Source: an uncultured beta proteobacterium (GTDB lineage: Bacteria; Pseudomonadota; Gammaproteobacteria; Burkholderiales; Rhodocyclaceae). From it: a stretch of 64,000 nt of DNA. This document shows positions 37,507 through 46,821 of the stretch, one piece after another; the stretch's first letter is position 1, and each line of letters begins with the position of its first letter. A program made the translations under genes and the position numbers. Location: the NCBI GenBank assembly GCA_903908065.1, contig CAIVQO010000092.1, positions 20,619 to 84,618 on the forward strand, given 5' to 3'. The notes beneath the pieces are model-generated. The model was not told the DNA's origin. It saw only the letters and a list, made by a program, of their open reading frames with translations, and ran no database searches.

Positions 37507-38766
37507 ATGCCCAACACCAAATACCTGGTCGTCGGCTCCAGCCACGCCGCGCTCGAAGCGGTGCAGGCGATCCGCATGCACGACAGCGAGGGCAGCCTGA
37601 CGCTGCTGACGCGCGACAGCCACCTGCCGTATTCGCCGACCGTGCTGCCCTACGTGGTGTCCGGGCGCTCGGCGCCAAACGCCGTTGCCCTGCGCGACGA
37701 CGCCTATTTCACGCAGCACAAGGTCGATTTTGTGCGCGGCAAGGCGGTGAAGTCGCTGCATGCCGACCGCAATGCCGTGGAACTCGACGACGGCAGCGAG
37801 ATCGCCTACGAAAGGCTGCTGCTGGCCACTGGCGCGTCGCCGGCTATCCCGCCGATCGAGGGCATCGGCAGCGTGTCCTACCACGTGCTGCGCACGCTTG
37901 ATGACGCGACGAAGCTCAATGCCGCGATGAAGCAGGCGAAGCAGGCGGTGGTGATGGGCGCCGGCCTGGTCGGCATGCACGCCGCCGAGAACCTGGTCAA
38001 GGCCGGCGTGCCGGTGACCATCGTCGAAATGGCGAAGCAGCTTACCGACGGCTATTTCGACGCCACGGCGGCTGGGCTGATCGAAAAGGCCTTTACCGAC
38101 AATGGCGCGAAGATCTTGACCGGCAGCCGCGTGGTCAAGCTCGCGCCTTCCAGCCTCGGTGCGACGCTGACCCTGGATTCCGGCGCCACGCTGGAGGCCG
38201 ACCTGCTGCTGGTGGCGACCGGCGTGCGCGCCAACATCGGTTTCCTCAACGGCTCGGGCGCGCTGGTCGCCCACGACAGGGGCATCCTGGTGGATGAGAC
38301 CATGCAGACCAGCGCCGCCAACGTCTGGGCCGCGGGCGACGTCGCCCAGGCCAAGGGCTTCTTCAGCGAGGACAAGGTGATGAATGCCATCCTGCCCGAT
38401 GCCGCCGAGCAGGGCCGCATCGCCGGCCAGGCGATGGTCGGCGACCCGGGCCTGCGCCGCTACCCGGGAGGAATCCCGCTCAATACCTACCATTTCTTCG
38501 GCCGCCACGCGATTTCGGTCGGGTCGAGCAAGGTGCCCGAGGGCGGCGAAGTCTTCACGCGCTTCGACGAGGCCAGCGGCCGTTACCTCAAGGCCATCTT
38601 CCTCGACGGCCGGCTGCGCGGCATCTACGGTGTCAACGAGTTCTTCGACGGCGGCGTGATGTGCCAGCTGATCCTGCGCGGCACCGACCTCACGCCGGTG
38701 AAGGAGCGCTTCCTCGCCGAGCCGATGAAGGTCGGCCGCGAACTCATGTCGAAGCTCTGGAGGTAG
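37507..38766 (+). CDS. padH: Phenylglyoxylate:acceptor oxidoreductase, FAD/NAD(P)-binding subunit PadH
   Basis: 419 residues. Two-dinucleotide-binding flavoprotein with NADH-oxidase/ferredoxin-reductase architecture: FAD site YLVVGSSHAALEAV, NAD site AVVMGAGLVGMHAAE, and the second FAD block ANVWAAGDVAQ. It explains why the Azoarcus-type enzyme can reduce NAD+. The first Gly-rich motif is GSSHAA rather than the usual GxGxxG. It lies between padG and padI. Confidence 0.92.
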   Translation: MPNTKYLVVGSSHAALEAVQAIRMHDSEGSLTLLTRDSHLPYSPTVLPYVVSGRSAPNAVALRDDAYFTQHKVDFVRGKAVKSLHADRNAVELDDGSEIAYERLLLATGASPAIPPIEGIGSVSYHVLRTLDDATKLNAAMKQAKQAVVMGAGLVGMHAAENLVKAGVPVTIVEMAKQLTDGYFDATAAGLIEKAFTDNGAKILTGSRVVKLAPSSLGATLTLDSGATLEADLLLVATGVRANIGFLNGSGALVAHDRGILVDETMQTSAANVWAAGDVAQAKGFFSEDKVMNAILPDAAEQGRIAGQAMVGDPGLRRYPGGIPLNTYHFFGRHAISVGSSKVPEGGEVFTRFDEASGRYLKAIFLDGRLRGIYGVNEFFDGGVMCQLILRGTDLTPVKERFLAEPMKVGRELMSKLWR

Positions 38767-38768
38767 AC

Positions 38769-40115
38769 ATGTCCGCTTATGCCACCATCGCCTTCGACGC
38801 CGCCAAATGTGACGGCTGCGGCAAATGCATGTCTGCATGTTCGATTCAAAAAGTCGGCGCTGACGACACGGCGCGCTCGCGCATCCAGATCGGCGGCAGC
38901 GCCGACGCAGGCTTCGAGCTGGCCCTGTGCCGCCAGTGCGGCGATCCGCGCTGCGTCGCCGTCTGCCCGGCCGGGGCCCTGAGCAAGGATGGCGCCAGCG
39001 GCGTGATCGGCTGGGATGCCACCAAGTGCGTCGACTGCCTGCTGTGCACCGTCGGTTGCGCCTATGCCGGCATCGCCCTCGACGCCGAAGCGGGGCATGT
39101 CGCCAAGTGCGACATGTGCGCAGGCGCTCCGGCCTGCGTGCCGGCCTGCCCGACCGGGGCGCTCAGGCACGTCACCACGGCGCGCATCTACAACGAGGTC
39201 GGCCACTGGGAAGACCTGTTCGCCCCAGGCCTGGCCGGTTGCCAGGGCTGCAACACCGAACTGCTGATGCGCCACACGCTGCGCCGTGCCGGGCCCGACA
39301 CCGTTCTGGCGACGCCGCCGGGCTGCGTGCCGGGCATGGGCTCGGTGGGCTTCAACGGCACCACGGGCACCAAGGTGCCGGTATTTCACCCGCTGCTGAC
39401 CAATACGGCCGCCATGCTGGCCGGGATCAAGCGCCAGTACGAGCGCAAGGGACGCGAGGTGCTGGCAATGGCCATCGCCGGCGACGGCGGGGCGTCGGAC
39501 GTGGGCTTCCAGTCGCTGTCGGGTGCCGCCGAGCGCAACGAGCGCATCTTCTTCATGGTGGTGGACAACGAGGGCTACATGAACACCGGGATGCAGCGCT
39601 CGAGCTGCACGCCCTACGGCGCCTGGACCTCGACCACCCCGGTGGGCGTGGGCAAGGGGCCGGCGGGAATGCCTTCGCAGGGCAAGACGCAGGACGCCAA
39701 GAACCTGCCGCTGATCATGGTGAACCATCGCTGCGAGTATGTCGCCACGGCCTCCACGGCCTACATGGAGGACCTCTACGACAAGCTGGACAAGGCCATC
39801 GCCGCCTCGAAGCGCGGTTTCGCCTACCTGCACGTGTATTCGCCCTGTACCACGGGCTGGCGCTTTCCGACCGACCAGAACATGGAAGTGGCGAGAAAGG
39901 CCGTCGAAACGAACTTTGTCACCCTGTGGGAGTACACCCCGCAGGAGGGCCTGAGTTTCACCCGGAGGATAGACCAGCCGCTGCCGGTGACCGAGTACCT
40001 GAAGGCCATGGGGCGCTTCCGGCACCTGAGCAATGATCAGATTTCACACATACAGTCCAAGGTCGTGGAAAATCTCGCTTTCGTAAAACAACTGGCCCAA
40101 GTGGCAAAGGTATAG
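38769..40115 (+). CDS. padI: Phenylglyoxylate:acceptor oxidoreductase, beta (TPP) subunit fused to ferredoxin domain, PadI
   Basis: 448 residues. The N-terminal about 150 residues are a polyferredoxin (CDGCGKCMSACS, CRQCGDPRCVAVCP, CVDCLLCTVGC, CDMCAGAPACVPACP). From about residue 155 it is the POR beta domain with the TPP/Mg motif AIAGDGGASDVGFQSL and the cluster cysteines CQGCNTE. Just after the first cluster motif, QKVGADDTAR (residues 27-36) is encoded by a reversed near-copy of the dispersed repeat (38849-38872, two mismatches). Confidence 0.92.
   Translation: MSAYATIAFDAAKCDGCGKCMSACSIQKVGADDTARSRIQIGGSADAGFELALCRQCGDPRCVAVCPAGALSKDGASGVIGWDATKCVDCLLCTVGCAYAGIALDAEAGHVAKCDMCAGAPACVPACPTGALRHVTTARIYNEVGHWEDLFAPGLAGCQGCNTELLMRHTLRRAGPDTVLATPPGCVPGMGSVGFNGTTGTKVPVFHPLLTNTAAMLAGIKRQYERKGREVLAMAIAGDGGASDVGFQSLSGAAERNERIFFMVVDNEGYMNTGMQRSSCTPYGAWTSTTPVGVGKGPAGMPSQGKTQDAKNLPLIMVNHRCEYVATASTAYMEDLYDKLDKAIAASKRGFAYLHVYSPCTTGWRFPTDQNMEVARKAVETNFVTLWEYTPQEGLSFTRRIDQPLPVTEYLKAMGRFRHLSNDQISHIQSKVVENLAFVKQLAQVAKV
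38849..38872 (-). repeat. Dispersed repeat copy inside padI, reverse orientation
   Basis: The reverse complement matches the exact 24-mer at 47283 with two mismatches. It keeps the padI reading frame and encodes KVGADDTA. Confidence 0.6.
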
Positions 40116-40124
40116 GGGGGAGCA

Positions 40125-41438
40125 GTGAGCGCATCGAACAACAACGGCCTGGAACCGATCGAAAAGGCCAGCAAGGACGAACTGCAAGCCCTGCAGTTGC
40201 AGCGCATGAAGTGGTCGATCAAGCACGCTTACGACAATGTGCCGCATTACCGCAAGAAATACGATGCCGCCGGGGTGCACCCGGACGACCTTAAGACCCT
40301 GGCCGACCTCGCCAAGTTTCCCTTCACCACCAAGGCCGACCTGCGCGATACCTACCCCTTCGGCATGTTCGCAACGCCGATGCGGGACGTGGTCCGCATC
40401 CATGCCTCGTCCGGCACCACCGGCAAACCGACGGTGGTCGGCTACACGAAGAACGACATCGCAATGTGGGCCCAGCTCATGGCCCGCTCGATGCGCGCGG
40501 CGGGCTGCAGCGCCGACGACATGATCCTCAATTCCTACGGCTACGGTTTATTCACCGGCGGCCTGGGCGCCCATTACGGCGGCGAGTGCCTGGGCGCGAC
40601 GGTGATCCCGATGTCCGGCGGCCAGACCGAAAAGCAGATCCAGCTGATCCAGGATTTCAAGCCGACGGTTATCTGCTGCACGCCGTCTTACATGCTGACG
40701 GTCGCCGACGAGATGATCAAGTTGGGCATCGATCCCCGTGGCACCAGCCTGCGCGTCGGCATCTTCGGCGCCGAACCCTGGACCAACGAAATGCGGCGCG
40801 AGATCGAGGAACGCCTCAACATCAGCGCCATCGACATCTATGGCCTGTCGGAAGTCATGGGGCCCGGCGTGGCCTGCGAGTGTGCCGAAACCAAGGACGG
40901 TCCCACGTTGTGGGAGGACCACTTTTACCCCGAGATCATCAGCCCCGAATCCGGCGCGGTCCTGCCCGACGGAGAAATGGGCGAACTGGTATTCACCTCC
41001 CTGTCCAAGGAAGCGCTGCCCATCATCCGCTACCGCACACGCGACCTGACCCGCTTGTTGCCGGGCACCGCGCGACCAATGCGGCGCATGGAAAAGATCA
41101 CCGGCCGCAGCGACGACATGCTGATCATCCGCGGCGTGAATGTGTTCCCGACCCAGATCGAGGAAATCCTGCTCAAGAATCCGAACCTGTGCGCCCAGTA
41201 CCAGCTGCAGGTGACACGCGACGGCCATCTCGACAAGCTCGACGTTTTCGTCGAAGTGCGTGCCGACCTGTCCGACGCCGTCAATGAGGAGAAGCGCAGG
41301 GAAATCGGCGCCGAAGTCGAACACCGGATCAAGGTGCTGGTCGGTGTATCCTCGACCGTGCATGTGGTCGAGACCGACAAGGTCGAACGCACGCTGGTGG
41401 GCAAGGCCAGGCGTGTGATCGACAAGCGGCCGAAATAA
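40125..41438 (+). CDS. padJ: Phenylacetate-CoA ligase PadJ
   Basis: 437 residues. AMP-forming ligase of the PaaK type that makes phenylacetyl-CoA. ATP-binding P-loop SSGTTGKPTVVGYT, the YGLSEVMGPG motif, and the C-terminal hinge and lysine (GRSDDMLIIRG, RTLVGKARRV). GTG start 40125 follows a GGGGGGAG signal. It is the last catalytic gene of the pad operon, 27 bases before the ABC importer, so uptake and activation are linked. A second PaaK-type ligase lies at 50870. Confidence 0.93.
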   Translation: MSASNNNGLEPIEKASKDELQALQLQRMKWSIKHAYDNVPHYRKKYDAAGVHPDDLKTLADLAKFPFTTKADLRDTYPFGMFATPMRDVVRIHASSGTTGKPTVVGYTKNDIAMWAQLMARSMRAAGCSADDMILNSYGYGLFTGGLGAHYGGECLGATVIPMSGGQTEKQIQLIQDFKPTVICCTPSYMLTVADEMIKLGIDPRGTSLRVGIFGAEPWTNEMRREIEERLNISAIDIYGLSEVMGPGVACECAETKDGPTLWEDHFYPEIISPESGAVLPDGEMGELVFTSLSKEALPIIRYRTRDLTRLLPGTARPMRRMEKITGRSDDMLIIRGVNVFPTQIEEILLKNPNLCAQYQLQVTRDGHLDKLDVFVEVRADLSDAVNEEKRREIGAEVEHRIKVLVGVSSTVHVVETDKVERTLVGKARRVIDKRPK

Positions 41439-41465
41439 GCGGTCGCCAACGGGGGAGATCCGATC

Positions 41466-42338
41466 TTGTCGCAATTCCTGCAGTTCCTGTTTTCCGGCAT
41501 CACGGTCGGCGCCACCTACGCGCTGGCCGCGCTGGGCTTCACCTTGATCTACAACGCCAGCAACGTGATCAATTTTGCCCAGGGCGAATTCATCATGCTG
41601 GGCGGCATGTTGGTCTTCTTCTTCCTCCAGGCCGGCCTGCCGATGCCCGTGGCGATCTTCCTTGCGATTGCCATTCCGGCAATCGTCGGCATGCTGATCG
41701 AAAAATTCACCATCGAGCCGGCGCGCGAGGCGGACGTGGTTACGCTGATCATCATCACCATCGGCGTCTCGCTGGTGATCCGCGGCGTGATCCAGGTCTG
41801 GCTGGGCAAGGGTACGCACAGCTATCCGGCGTTTTCCGGCAACGATCCGATCCTCATCGGCGGTGCCACGCTGCTACCGCAAAGCCTCTGGGTGCTCGGC
41901 ATCACGGCGCTGGTGGTGGTGGCGCTGTGGTACTTCTTCAGCCGCACGCTGGCCGGCAAGGCCATCCTCGCCACCTCCTGCAATCCGTTGGCGGCGCAGC
42001 TGGTGGGCGTCAATACGCAATGGGTGCTGCTGGTCAGCTTCGCGCTTTCGGCGGCGCTGGGCGCCATCGGTGGCGTGCTGCTGACGCCGATCACGCTCAC
42101 TTCCTACGATGTCGGCATCATGCTCGGCCTCAAGGGCTTTGTCGCCGTGGTGGTCGGCGGCCTTGGCAGCGGCCTGGGTGCCGTGGTCGGCGGCCTGCTG
42201 GTGGGCATCATCGAAGCCATGGCGGCGGGCTATATCTCCTCGGCCTACAAGGATGCCGTGCCCTTCATCCTGATCCTGGTGATCCTGTTCTTCCTGCCGC
42301 GCGGCATTTTCGGCGCCAAGGTCACGGAGCGGGTATGA
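41466..42338 (+). CDS. livH: Branched-chain-type ABC transporter permease (LivH-like)
   Basis: 290 residues with about eight membrane helices and the family N-terminus (GITVGATYALAALGFTLIYN, SNVINFAQGEFIMLGG). The TTG start at 41466 follows GGGGGAG. Liv-type importers next to aromatic pathways often carry aromatic acids. Given padJ upstream, phenylacetate is a sensible candidate, but amino acids cannot be excluded. Confidence 0.9.
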   Translation: MSQFLQFLFSGITVGATYALAALGFTLIYNASNVINFAQGEFIMLGGMLVFFFLQAGLPMPVAIFLAIAIPAIVGMLIEKFTIEPAREADVVTLIIITIGVSLVIRGVIQVWLGKGTHSYPAFSGNDPILIGGATLLPQSLWVLGITALVVVALWYFFSRTLAGKAILATSCNPLAAQLVGVNTQWVLLVSFALSAALGAIGGVLLTPITLTSYDVGIMLGLKGFVAVVVGGLGSGLGAVVGGLLVGIIEAMAAGYISSAYKDAVPFILILVILFFLPRGIFGAKVTERV

Positions 42339-43279
42339 ACATGCTTCGCCGCCACAAGCCCTTGCTGATCCTCGCCGCGGTCTTGCTGTGCCTGCCGCTG
42401 GTATTGCCCAACAACTTCTACTATGACATCGCGATCCGCATGGCGATCAACGCCATCATCGTGCTCGGCCTCAATCTTTTGATCGGCTTCGCCGGCCAGA
42501 TCAGCCTCGGCCACGCCGGATTCATTGGCATCGGCGCCTACGCCTCGGCGATCCTGCCGACGCATTTCAACTGGCATCCCTTGCTGGCGATGGTGGCCGG
42601 GGCGGTCGGCGCCAGCGTCGTCGCCGCCATCGTCGCGCGGCCGATCTTCCGCCTCAAGGGGCATTACCTGGCGATGGCCACGCTGGGCCTGGGCATCATC
42701 ATCGCCATCGTGATCAAGAACGAAGCCACCTACACCGGCGGTCCCGACGGCATGCCGGTCCCGGCGCTGGGCATCGGCAGCTTCAGCATCAATGGCGAAA
42801 AGCAGTGGTACTGGGTGCTGGCGGCCCTGCTGCTGTTCAGCTTCTGGGCCTCGCGCAACCTGATCGATTCCCCCTTCGGCCGCGCCCTGCGCGCGCTGCA
42901 CGGTTCCGAGGTGGCCTCGCAGGTAATGGGCGTCGATGTCGTGCGCTACAAGGTGGCGATCTTCATCCTCTCCGCCTTTTTTGCCAGCCTCATGGGCAGC
43001 GTGACGGCCCACTACATCGGCTTCGTCACGCCCAACATCGCCGACTTCTTCCATTCCATCGAACTGGTGACCATGGTGGTGGTCGGCGGCATGGCCTCGA
43101 TCTACGGCTCGCTGATCGGCGCGGTGCTGCTGACGGCCTTGCCACAGGCGCTGTCGACCTTCGAGGGCTGGGAGACCGTGGTCTTTGGCAGTATTCTGAT
43201 CTTCTGCATGATCTTCATGCCGCGCGGCCTGGTGCCGACCTTGGCCGAGCGTTTTGGCGGTCGCGGGGAGGACGCCTGA
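42335..43279 (+). CDS. livM: Branched-chain-type ABC transporter permease (LivM-like)
   Basis: 314 residues. Second permease: GLNLLIGFAGQISLGHAGFIGIGAY is cut here to its core, LLIGFAGQISLGHAGF, diagnostic for LivM. The later GVDVVRYKVAIFILSAFFA forms the EAA-like loop. The ATG overlaps the livH stop, and the stop overlaps the livG start by one base. Confidence 0.9.
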   Translation: MNMLRRHKPLLILAAVLLCLPLVLPNNFYYDIAIRMAINAIIVLGLNLLIGFAGQISLGHAGFIGIGAYASAILPTHFNWHPLLAMVAGAVGASVVAAIVARPIFRLKGHYLAMATLGLGIIIAIVIKNEATYTGGPDGMPVPALGIGSFSINGEKQWYWVLAALLLFSFWASRNLIDSPFGRALRALHGSEVASQVMGVDVVRYKVAIFILSAFFASLMGSVTAHYIGFVTPNIADFFHSIELVTMVVVGGMASIYGSLIGAVLLTALPQALSTFEGWETVVFGSILIFCMIFMPRGLVPTLAERFGGRGEDA

Positions 43280-44040
43280 TGGCCCTGCTCGATGTCGAAA
43301 ACCTGTCGATCGCCTTCGGTGGCGTCAAGGCCGTGCAGAACGTGAGCTTCTCCGTCGAGAAGGGCATCGTCTATTCCGTGATCGGGCCCAACGGTGCCGG
43401 CAAGACGACGCTGTTCAACCTGATCACCGGCGTCTATACGCCGAGCGAGGGCGAGATCCGCCTCGACGGCAATTCCATCGCCGGTGCCGCTCCGCATGAA
43501 CTGGCCTTGCGCGGCATGGCCCGGACCTTCCAGAACCTGCAGGTCTGCATGAACATGTCGGCCCTGGAAAACGTCATGGTCGGCGCCCACCTCAAGCTCG
43601 ATCGCAACCTGATCAAGGCCATGCTGCGTTTCCCGTCCCTGGCGCGGCGCGATGATCAGCTGCGCGACGAGGCCCGCGAATTGATGCGCTTCGTCGGCCT
43701 CGAGGCCTATTGGAACCTGGGCGCCAATTCGATGCCCTATGGGGCCCTGAAGCGGCTGGAAATCGCCCGCGCCCTGGCCGCCAAGCCACGCATCCTGTTC
43801 CTCGACGAACCGGCTGCCGGCCTCAACTCCAAGGAAACGGCCGAGATCGACGAGCTGGTGCAGAAGGTGGCCGAGAGCGGCATTACGGTCGTCCTGGTCG
43901 AGCACGACATGAAAATGGTGATGAACATTTCCGATCGCATCCTGGTTCTGGACTACGGCAAGAAGCTGGCCGAAGGCACGGCGCAGGAGGTGCGCGACAA
44001 TCCCGACGTGATCGCCGCCTACCTGGGAAGTACGGTATGA
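43279..44040 (+). CDS. livG: Branched-chain-type ABC transporter ATP-binding protein (LivG-like)
   Basis: 253 residues. Walker A GPNGAGKTTLFN, Q-loop ARTFQNLQ, signature region MPYGALKRLEIARAL and Walker B ILFLDEPAAGLN. The usual LSGGQ signature is replaced by the degenerate PYGALKR, common in LivG (xYGxQRR). The stop overlaps the next gene's ATG. Confidence 0.92.
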   Translation: MALLDVENLSIAFGGVKAVQNVSFSVEKGIVYSVIGPNGAGKTTLFNLITGVYTPSEGEIRLDGNSIAGAAPHELALRGMARTFQNLQVCMNMSALENVMVGAHLKLDRNLIKAMLRFPSLARRDDQLRDEARELMRFVGLEAYWNLGANSMPYGALKRLEIARALAAKPRILFLDEPAAGLNSKETAEIDELVQKVAESGITVVLVEHDMKMVMNISDRILVLDYGKKLAEGTAQEVRDNPDVIAAYLGSTV

Positions 44041-45353
44041 GCAAGGCCCTGCAGATCATCAGCAACGAGCACCGCAGCATGTGGCAGGTCACGGTATTGC
44101 TCGAGGAGCTTTGCACGCAGTGCGCCGATTCGGTAGCCAAGCCGGATGTCGAGCTGTTCGAGGAGATCCTCGAGTACATCGAGCAGTACATCGAACGCCT
44201 GCATCAGCCCAAGGAAGAAGCCTACCTCTACCGGGCCGTCGCCGAACGGACCGACGAAGGCGCGGCGATGATCGAGCAGTTCCGTCGCGAACACGCGCAG
44301 AGCCCGGAAATCGTCGCCGAATTGCGCAGCCAGCTGCATCACCTGATGAAGCATTTCCCGGAGGGGCGGGAAAAATTCCAGGCCGACCTCCAGGCCTATA
44401 TCCTGCTGCTGCGCACCCACATCAAGCGCGAGGAGGCGGAGCTGTTCCCGCTGGCGCGCAAGGTGTTGAGCGATGTCGATTGGGACGAGATCGACACGGC
44501 CTTCGCCGACGGTCACGATCCCCAGTTCGGCGACGAGTCCCGCGCCGAATTCCGCAACCTGCTCTCGCGCATCGTGAACGAAGCCCCGGCGCCGGTCGGA
44601 TTCGGCCTGGCGCGCGAGGAGCGCAAGGACCCGGAGGCGCATCCGGTCCTGCTCTCGGTGCAGGACCTGTCGAGCCACTACGGGCGCATCCAGGCGCTGC
44701 GCGGCGTCACCATCGAAGTCCGCCAGGGGCAGCTGGTGGCGCTGGTCGGCGCCAACGGCGCCGGCAAGACCACCTTGCTGCGCGCGATATCCGGGGTGCA
44801 GAAGATATCCGGCGGCGCCATCAACTTCGCCGGCCAGGACATCACCCATGCGCGTCCCGACCATCGCGTCCGCCTCGGCATCTGCCAGGTGCCGGAAGGG
44901 CGCCAGGTGTTCGGCCCGCTGACGGTCGAGGACAACCTGCGCCTGGGCGCCTACACGCGGAAGGATGCCGACGCGATTGCCGACGACATGGAACAGATGT
45001 ACGCCATGTTTCCCATCCTCAAACAGAAGTTCCGCCAGGCCGCGGGCACGCTTTCCGGCGGCCAGCAGCAGATGCTGGCCATGGCCCGCGCCCTGATGGG
45101 GCGCCCCAAGCTGCTGTTGCTGGATGAGCCCTCGATGGGCCTCGCCCCCCTGCTGATCCAGGAGATCTTCAACGCCATCATCAACCTGCGCGAGCAGGGC
45201 AAGACCGTATTCCTCGTCGAACAGAATGCCCAGCAGGCGCTGTCCATCGCCGATCGCGCCTATGTGATCGAGACCGGTCAAACCGTCATCTCGGGCACCG
45301 GCCCGGAACTGCTCGACAACGAACAGGTGAAGTCCGCCTACCTTGGCATCTGA
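44037..45353 (+). CDS. Hemerythrin-like domain fused to LivF-type ABC ATPase
   Basis: 438 residues. Residues about 1-165 form a hemerythrin/HHE-like helical bundle with candidate metal ligands His12 (EHRSM), His56 and Glu60 (HQPKEEAYLY), His86 and His128 with Glu132 (HIKREEAELFPLA). After a linker rich in Pro and charged residues, about 165-200, comes a complete LivF ATPase: Walker A GANGAGKTTLLR, TLSGGQQQMLAMARAL, Walker B LLLLDEPSMGLAP. A normal LivF is about 235 residues, so the N-terminal domain is a true addition. The frame is continuous and the ATG overlaps the livG stop. The domain could sense oxygen, nitric oxide or iron and tune uptake; that is inference. Confidence 0.9.
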   Translation: MSKALQIISNEHRSMWQVTVLLEELCTQCADSVAKPDVELFEEILEYIEQYIERLHQPKEEAYLYRAVAERTDEGAAMIEQFRREHAQSPEIVAELRSQLHHLMKHFPEGREKFQADLQAYILLLRTHIKREEAELFPLARKVLSDVDWDEIDTAFADGHDPQFGDESRAEFRNLLSRIVNEAPAPVGFGLAREERKDPEAHPVLLSVQDLSSHYGRIQALRGVTIEVRQGQLVALVGANGAGKTTLLRAISGVQKISGGAINFAGQDITHARPDHRVRLGICQVPEGRQVFGPLTVEDNLRLGAYTRKDADAIADDMEQMYAMFPILKQKFRQAAGTLSGGQQQMLAMARALMGRPKLLLLDEPSMGLAPLLIQEIFNAIINLREQGKTVFLVEQNAQQALSIADRAYVIETGQTVISGTGPELLDNEQVKSAYLGI

Positions 45354-45419
45354 TGCATTTTTGTGTGCGGCGCGGGAGGCGCCGTATTGCGTACGCCGGC
45401 ATTCGGGCCGATTTCCGGC

Positions 45420-45447
45420 TTGCATGCCGCGCAATGTTCTTTAGAAT
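45420..45447 (+). promoter_or_regulatory. Candidate promoter of the substrate-binding-protein gene
   Basis: TTGCAT (45420-45425), 16-base spacer and TAGAAT (45442-45447), 48 bases before the GTG start of the binding-protein gene. A separate promoter would let the periplasmic receptor be made in excess of the membrane parts. Confidence 0.5.
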
Positions 45448-45495
45448 CACCCGGTCGCATTTGCAGTCATTACACCTATACAAGGAGGAAACACC

Positions 45496-46647
45496 GTGCG
45501 CAAAATTTCGTTGTTGAAAACACTGGCCACCGCCGCCGTCGCCATCGGCGCCAGCTTCTCGGCGCTGGCCGCCGATCCGATCAAGATCGGCTCGGTGCTG
45601 TCCGTCACCGGCCCGGCTGCCTTCCTCGGCGATCCGGAACTGAAGACCCTGCAACTCTATGTCGAGAACATCAACAAGGCCGGCGGCGTGCTCGGCCGCC
45701 AGTTGCAACTGGTGCACTACGATGACGGCAGCGACGCCGCCAAGGCCAATGCCTTCGGCAAGCGCCTGATCGAGGACGACAAGGTCGACATCATTGTCGG
45801 CGGCACCACCACCGGCTCCACCATGTCGATGGTGCCGCTGGTCGAGAAGGCCGAAATGCCCTTCATCTCGCTGGCCGGCGCGGTGGTGATCGTCGAGCCG
45901 GTCAAGAAGTGGGTGTTCAAGACGCCGCATACCGATCGCATGGCCGCTGAAAAGGTCTTCGAGGACATGAAGAAGCGCGGCCTGACCAAGATCGCGCTGC
46001 TCTCCGACACCAGCGGCTTCGGCGCCTCCGGCAAGAAGGAAACCGAGGCCCTGGCACCCAAGGCCGGAATGACCCTGCTGGCCAGCGAAACCTACGGTCC
46101 CAAGGACACCGACATCACCCCGCAGCTGACCAAGATCAAGAACACTGCCGGCGTCCAGGCCGTGTTCGTGTTCGGCTTCGGCCAGGGCGGCGCCGTGGTG
46201 AACAAGAACTACAAGCAACTGGGCATCACCCTGCCGCTGTACCACGCGCACGGCGTCGCCTCGGAAGAGTTCATCAAGCTCTCCGGTCCCGCCGCCGAAG
46301 GCCTGCGCCTGCCGGCTGCTGCCCTGCTGGTGGCCGAGAAGCTGGCGGCCAATGATCCGCAGAAGCCTGTCGTCACCGGCTACCGCAAGGCCTACAACGA
46401 CCGCTACAAGGAAGATGTCTCCACCTTCGGCGGCCATGCCTACGACGGCCTGATGCTGGCCGTGGAAGCCATGAAGCGTGCCGGCACGACGGACAAGGCC
46501 AAGGTGCGCGACGCCATCGAAGCCACCAAGGGCTACATCGGTACCGGCGGCAAGGTCAACATGTCGCCCACCGACCACATGGGCCTCGACCTCTCCGCCT
46601 TCCGCATGCTGGAAGTCAAGAACGGCGACTGGGCGCTGATCAACTAA
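45496..46647 (+). CDS. livK: ABC transporter periplasmic substrate-binding protein (LivK-like)
   Basis: 383 residues with a Sec signal peptide (basic MRKISLLK, hydrophobic core, cleavage near ALA-A at about residue 25). The mature part is a Peripla_BP_6 protein (DPIKIGSVLSVTGPAAFLGD). GTG start with AGGAGG upstream. It is the receptor for the preceding Liv-type importer; its ligand is probably an aromatic acid given the pad genes, or an amino acid. A strong terminator follows. Confidence 0.92.
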   Translation: MRKISLLKTLATAAVAIGASFSALAADPIKIGSVLSVTGPAAFLGDPELKTLQLYVENINKAGGVLGRQLQLVHYDDGSDAAKANAFGKRLIEDDKVDIIVGGTTTGSTMSMVPLVEKAEMPFISLAGAVVIVEPVKKWVFKTPHTDRMAAEKVFEDMKKRGLTKIALLSDTSGFGASGKKETEALAPKAGMTLLASETYGPKDTDITPQLTKIKNTAGVQAVFVFGFGQGGAVVNKNYKQLGITLPLYHAHGVASEEFIKLSGPAAEGLRLPAAALLVAEKLAANDPQKPVVTGYRKAYNDRYKEDVSTFGGHAYDGLMLAVEAMKRAGTTDKAKVRDAIEATKGYIGTGGKVNMSPTDHMGLDLSAFRMLEVKNGDWALIN

Positions 46648-46664
46648 GCCGCCTGCCGCTGCAT

Positions 46665-46697
46665 AAAACGGCCCGCCCCGTGCGGGCCGTTTTTTTT
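46665..46697 (+). terminator. Rho-independent terminator after livK
   Basis: Ten-base-pair stem AACGGCCCGC/GCGGGCCGTT with loop CCCGT, followed by a run of T. It marks the end of the transport operon. Confidence 0.93.
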
Positions 46698-46821
46698 GGG
46701 TGATCCCATGGGTGACAAGCCGCTCCGGCTATGGTGCAATGTCGGCCCCGGCCAGGCGCCAGTGAATCGGAAGAGTTCGCGGCGGCTGGCCATTCACACC
46801 CCATCGTCTGGAGGAGCCACC

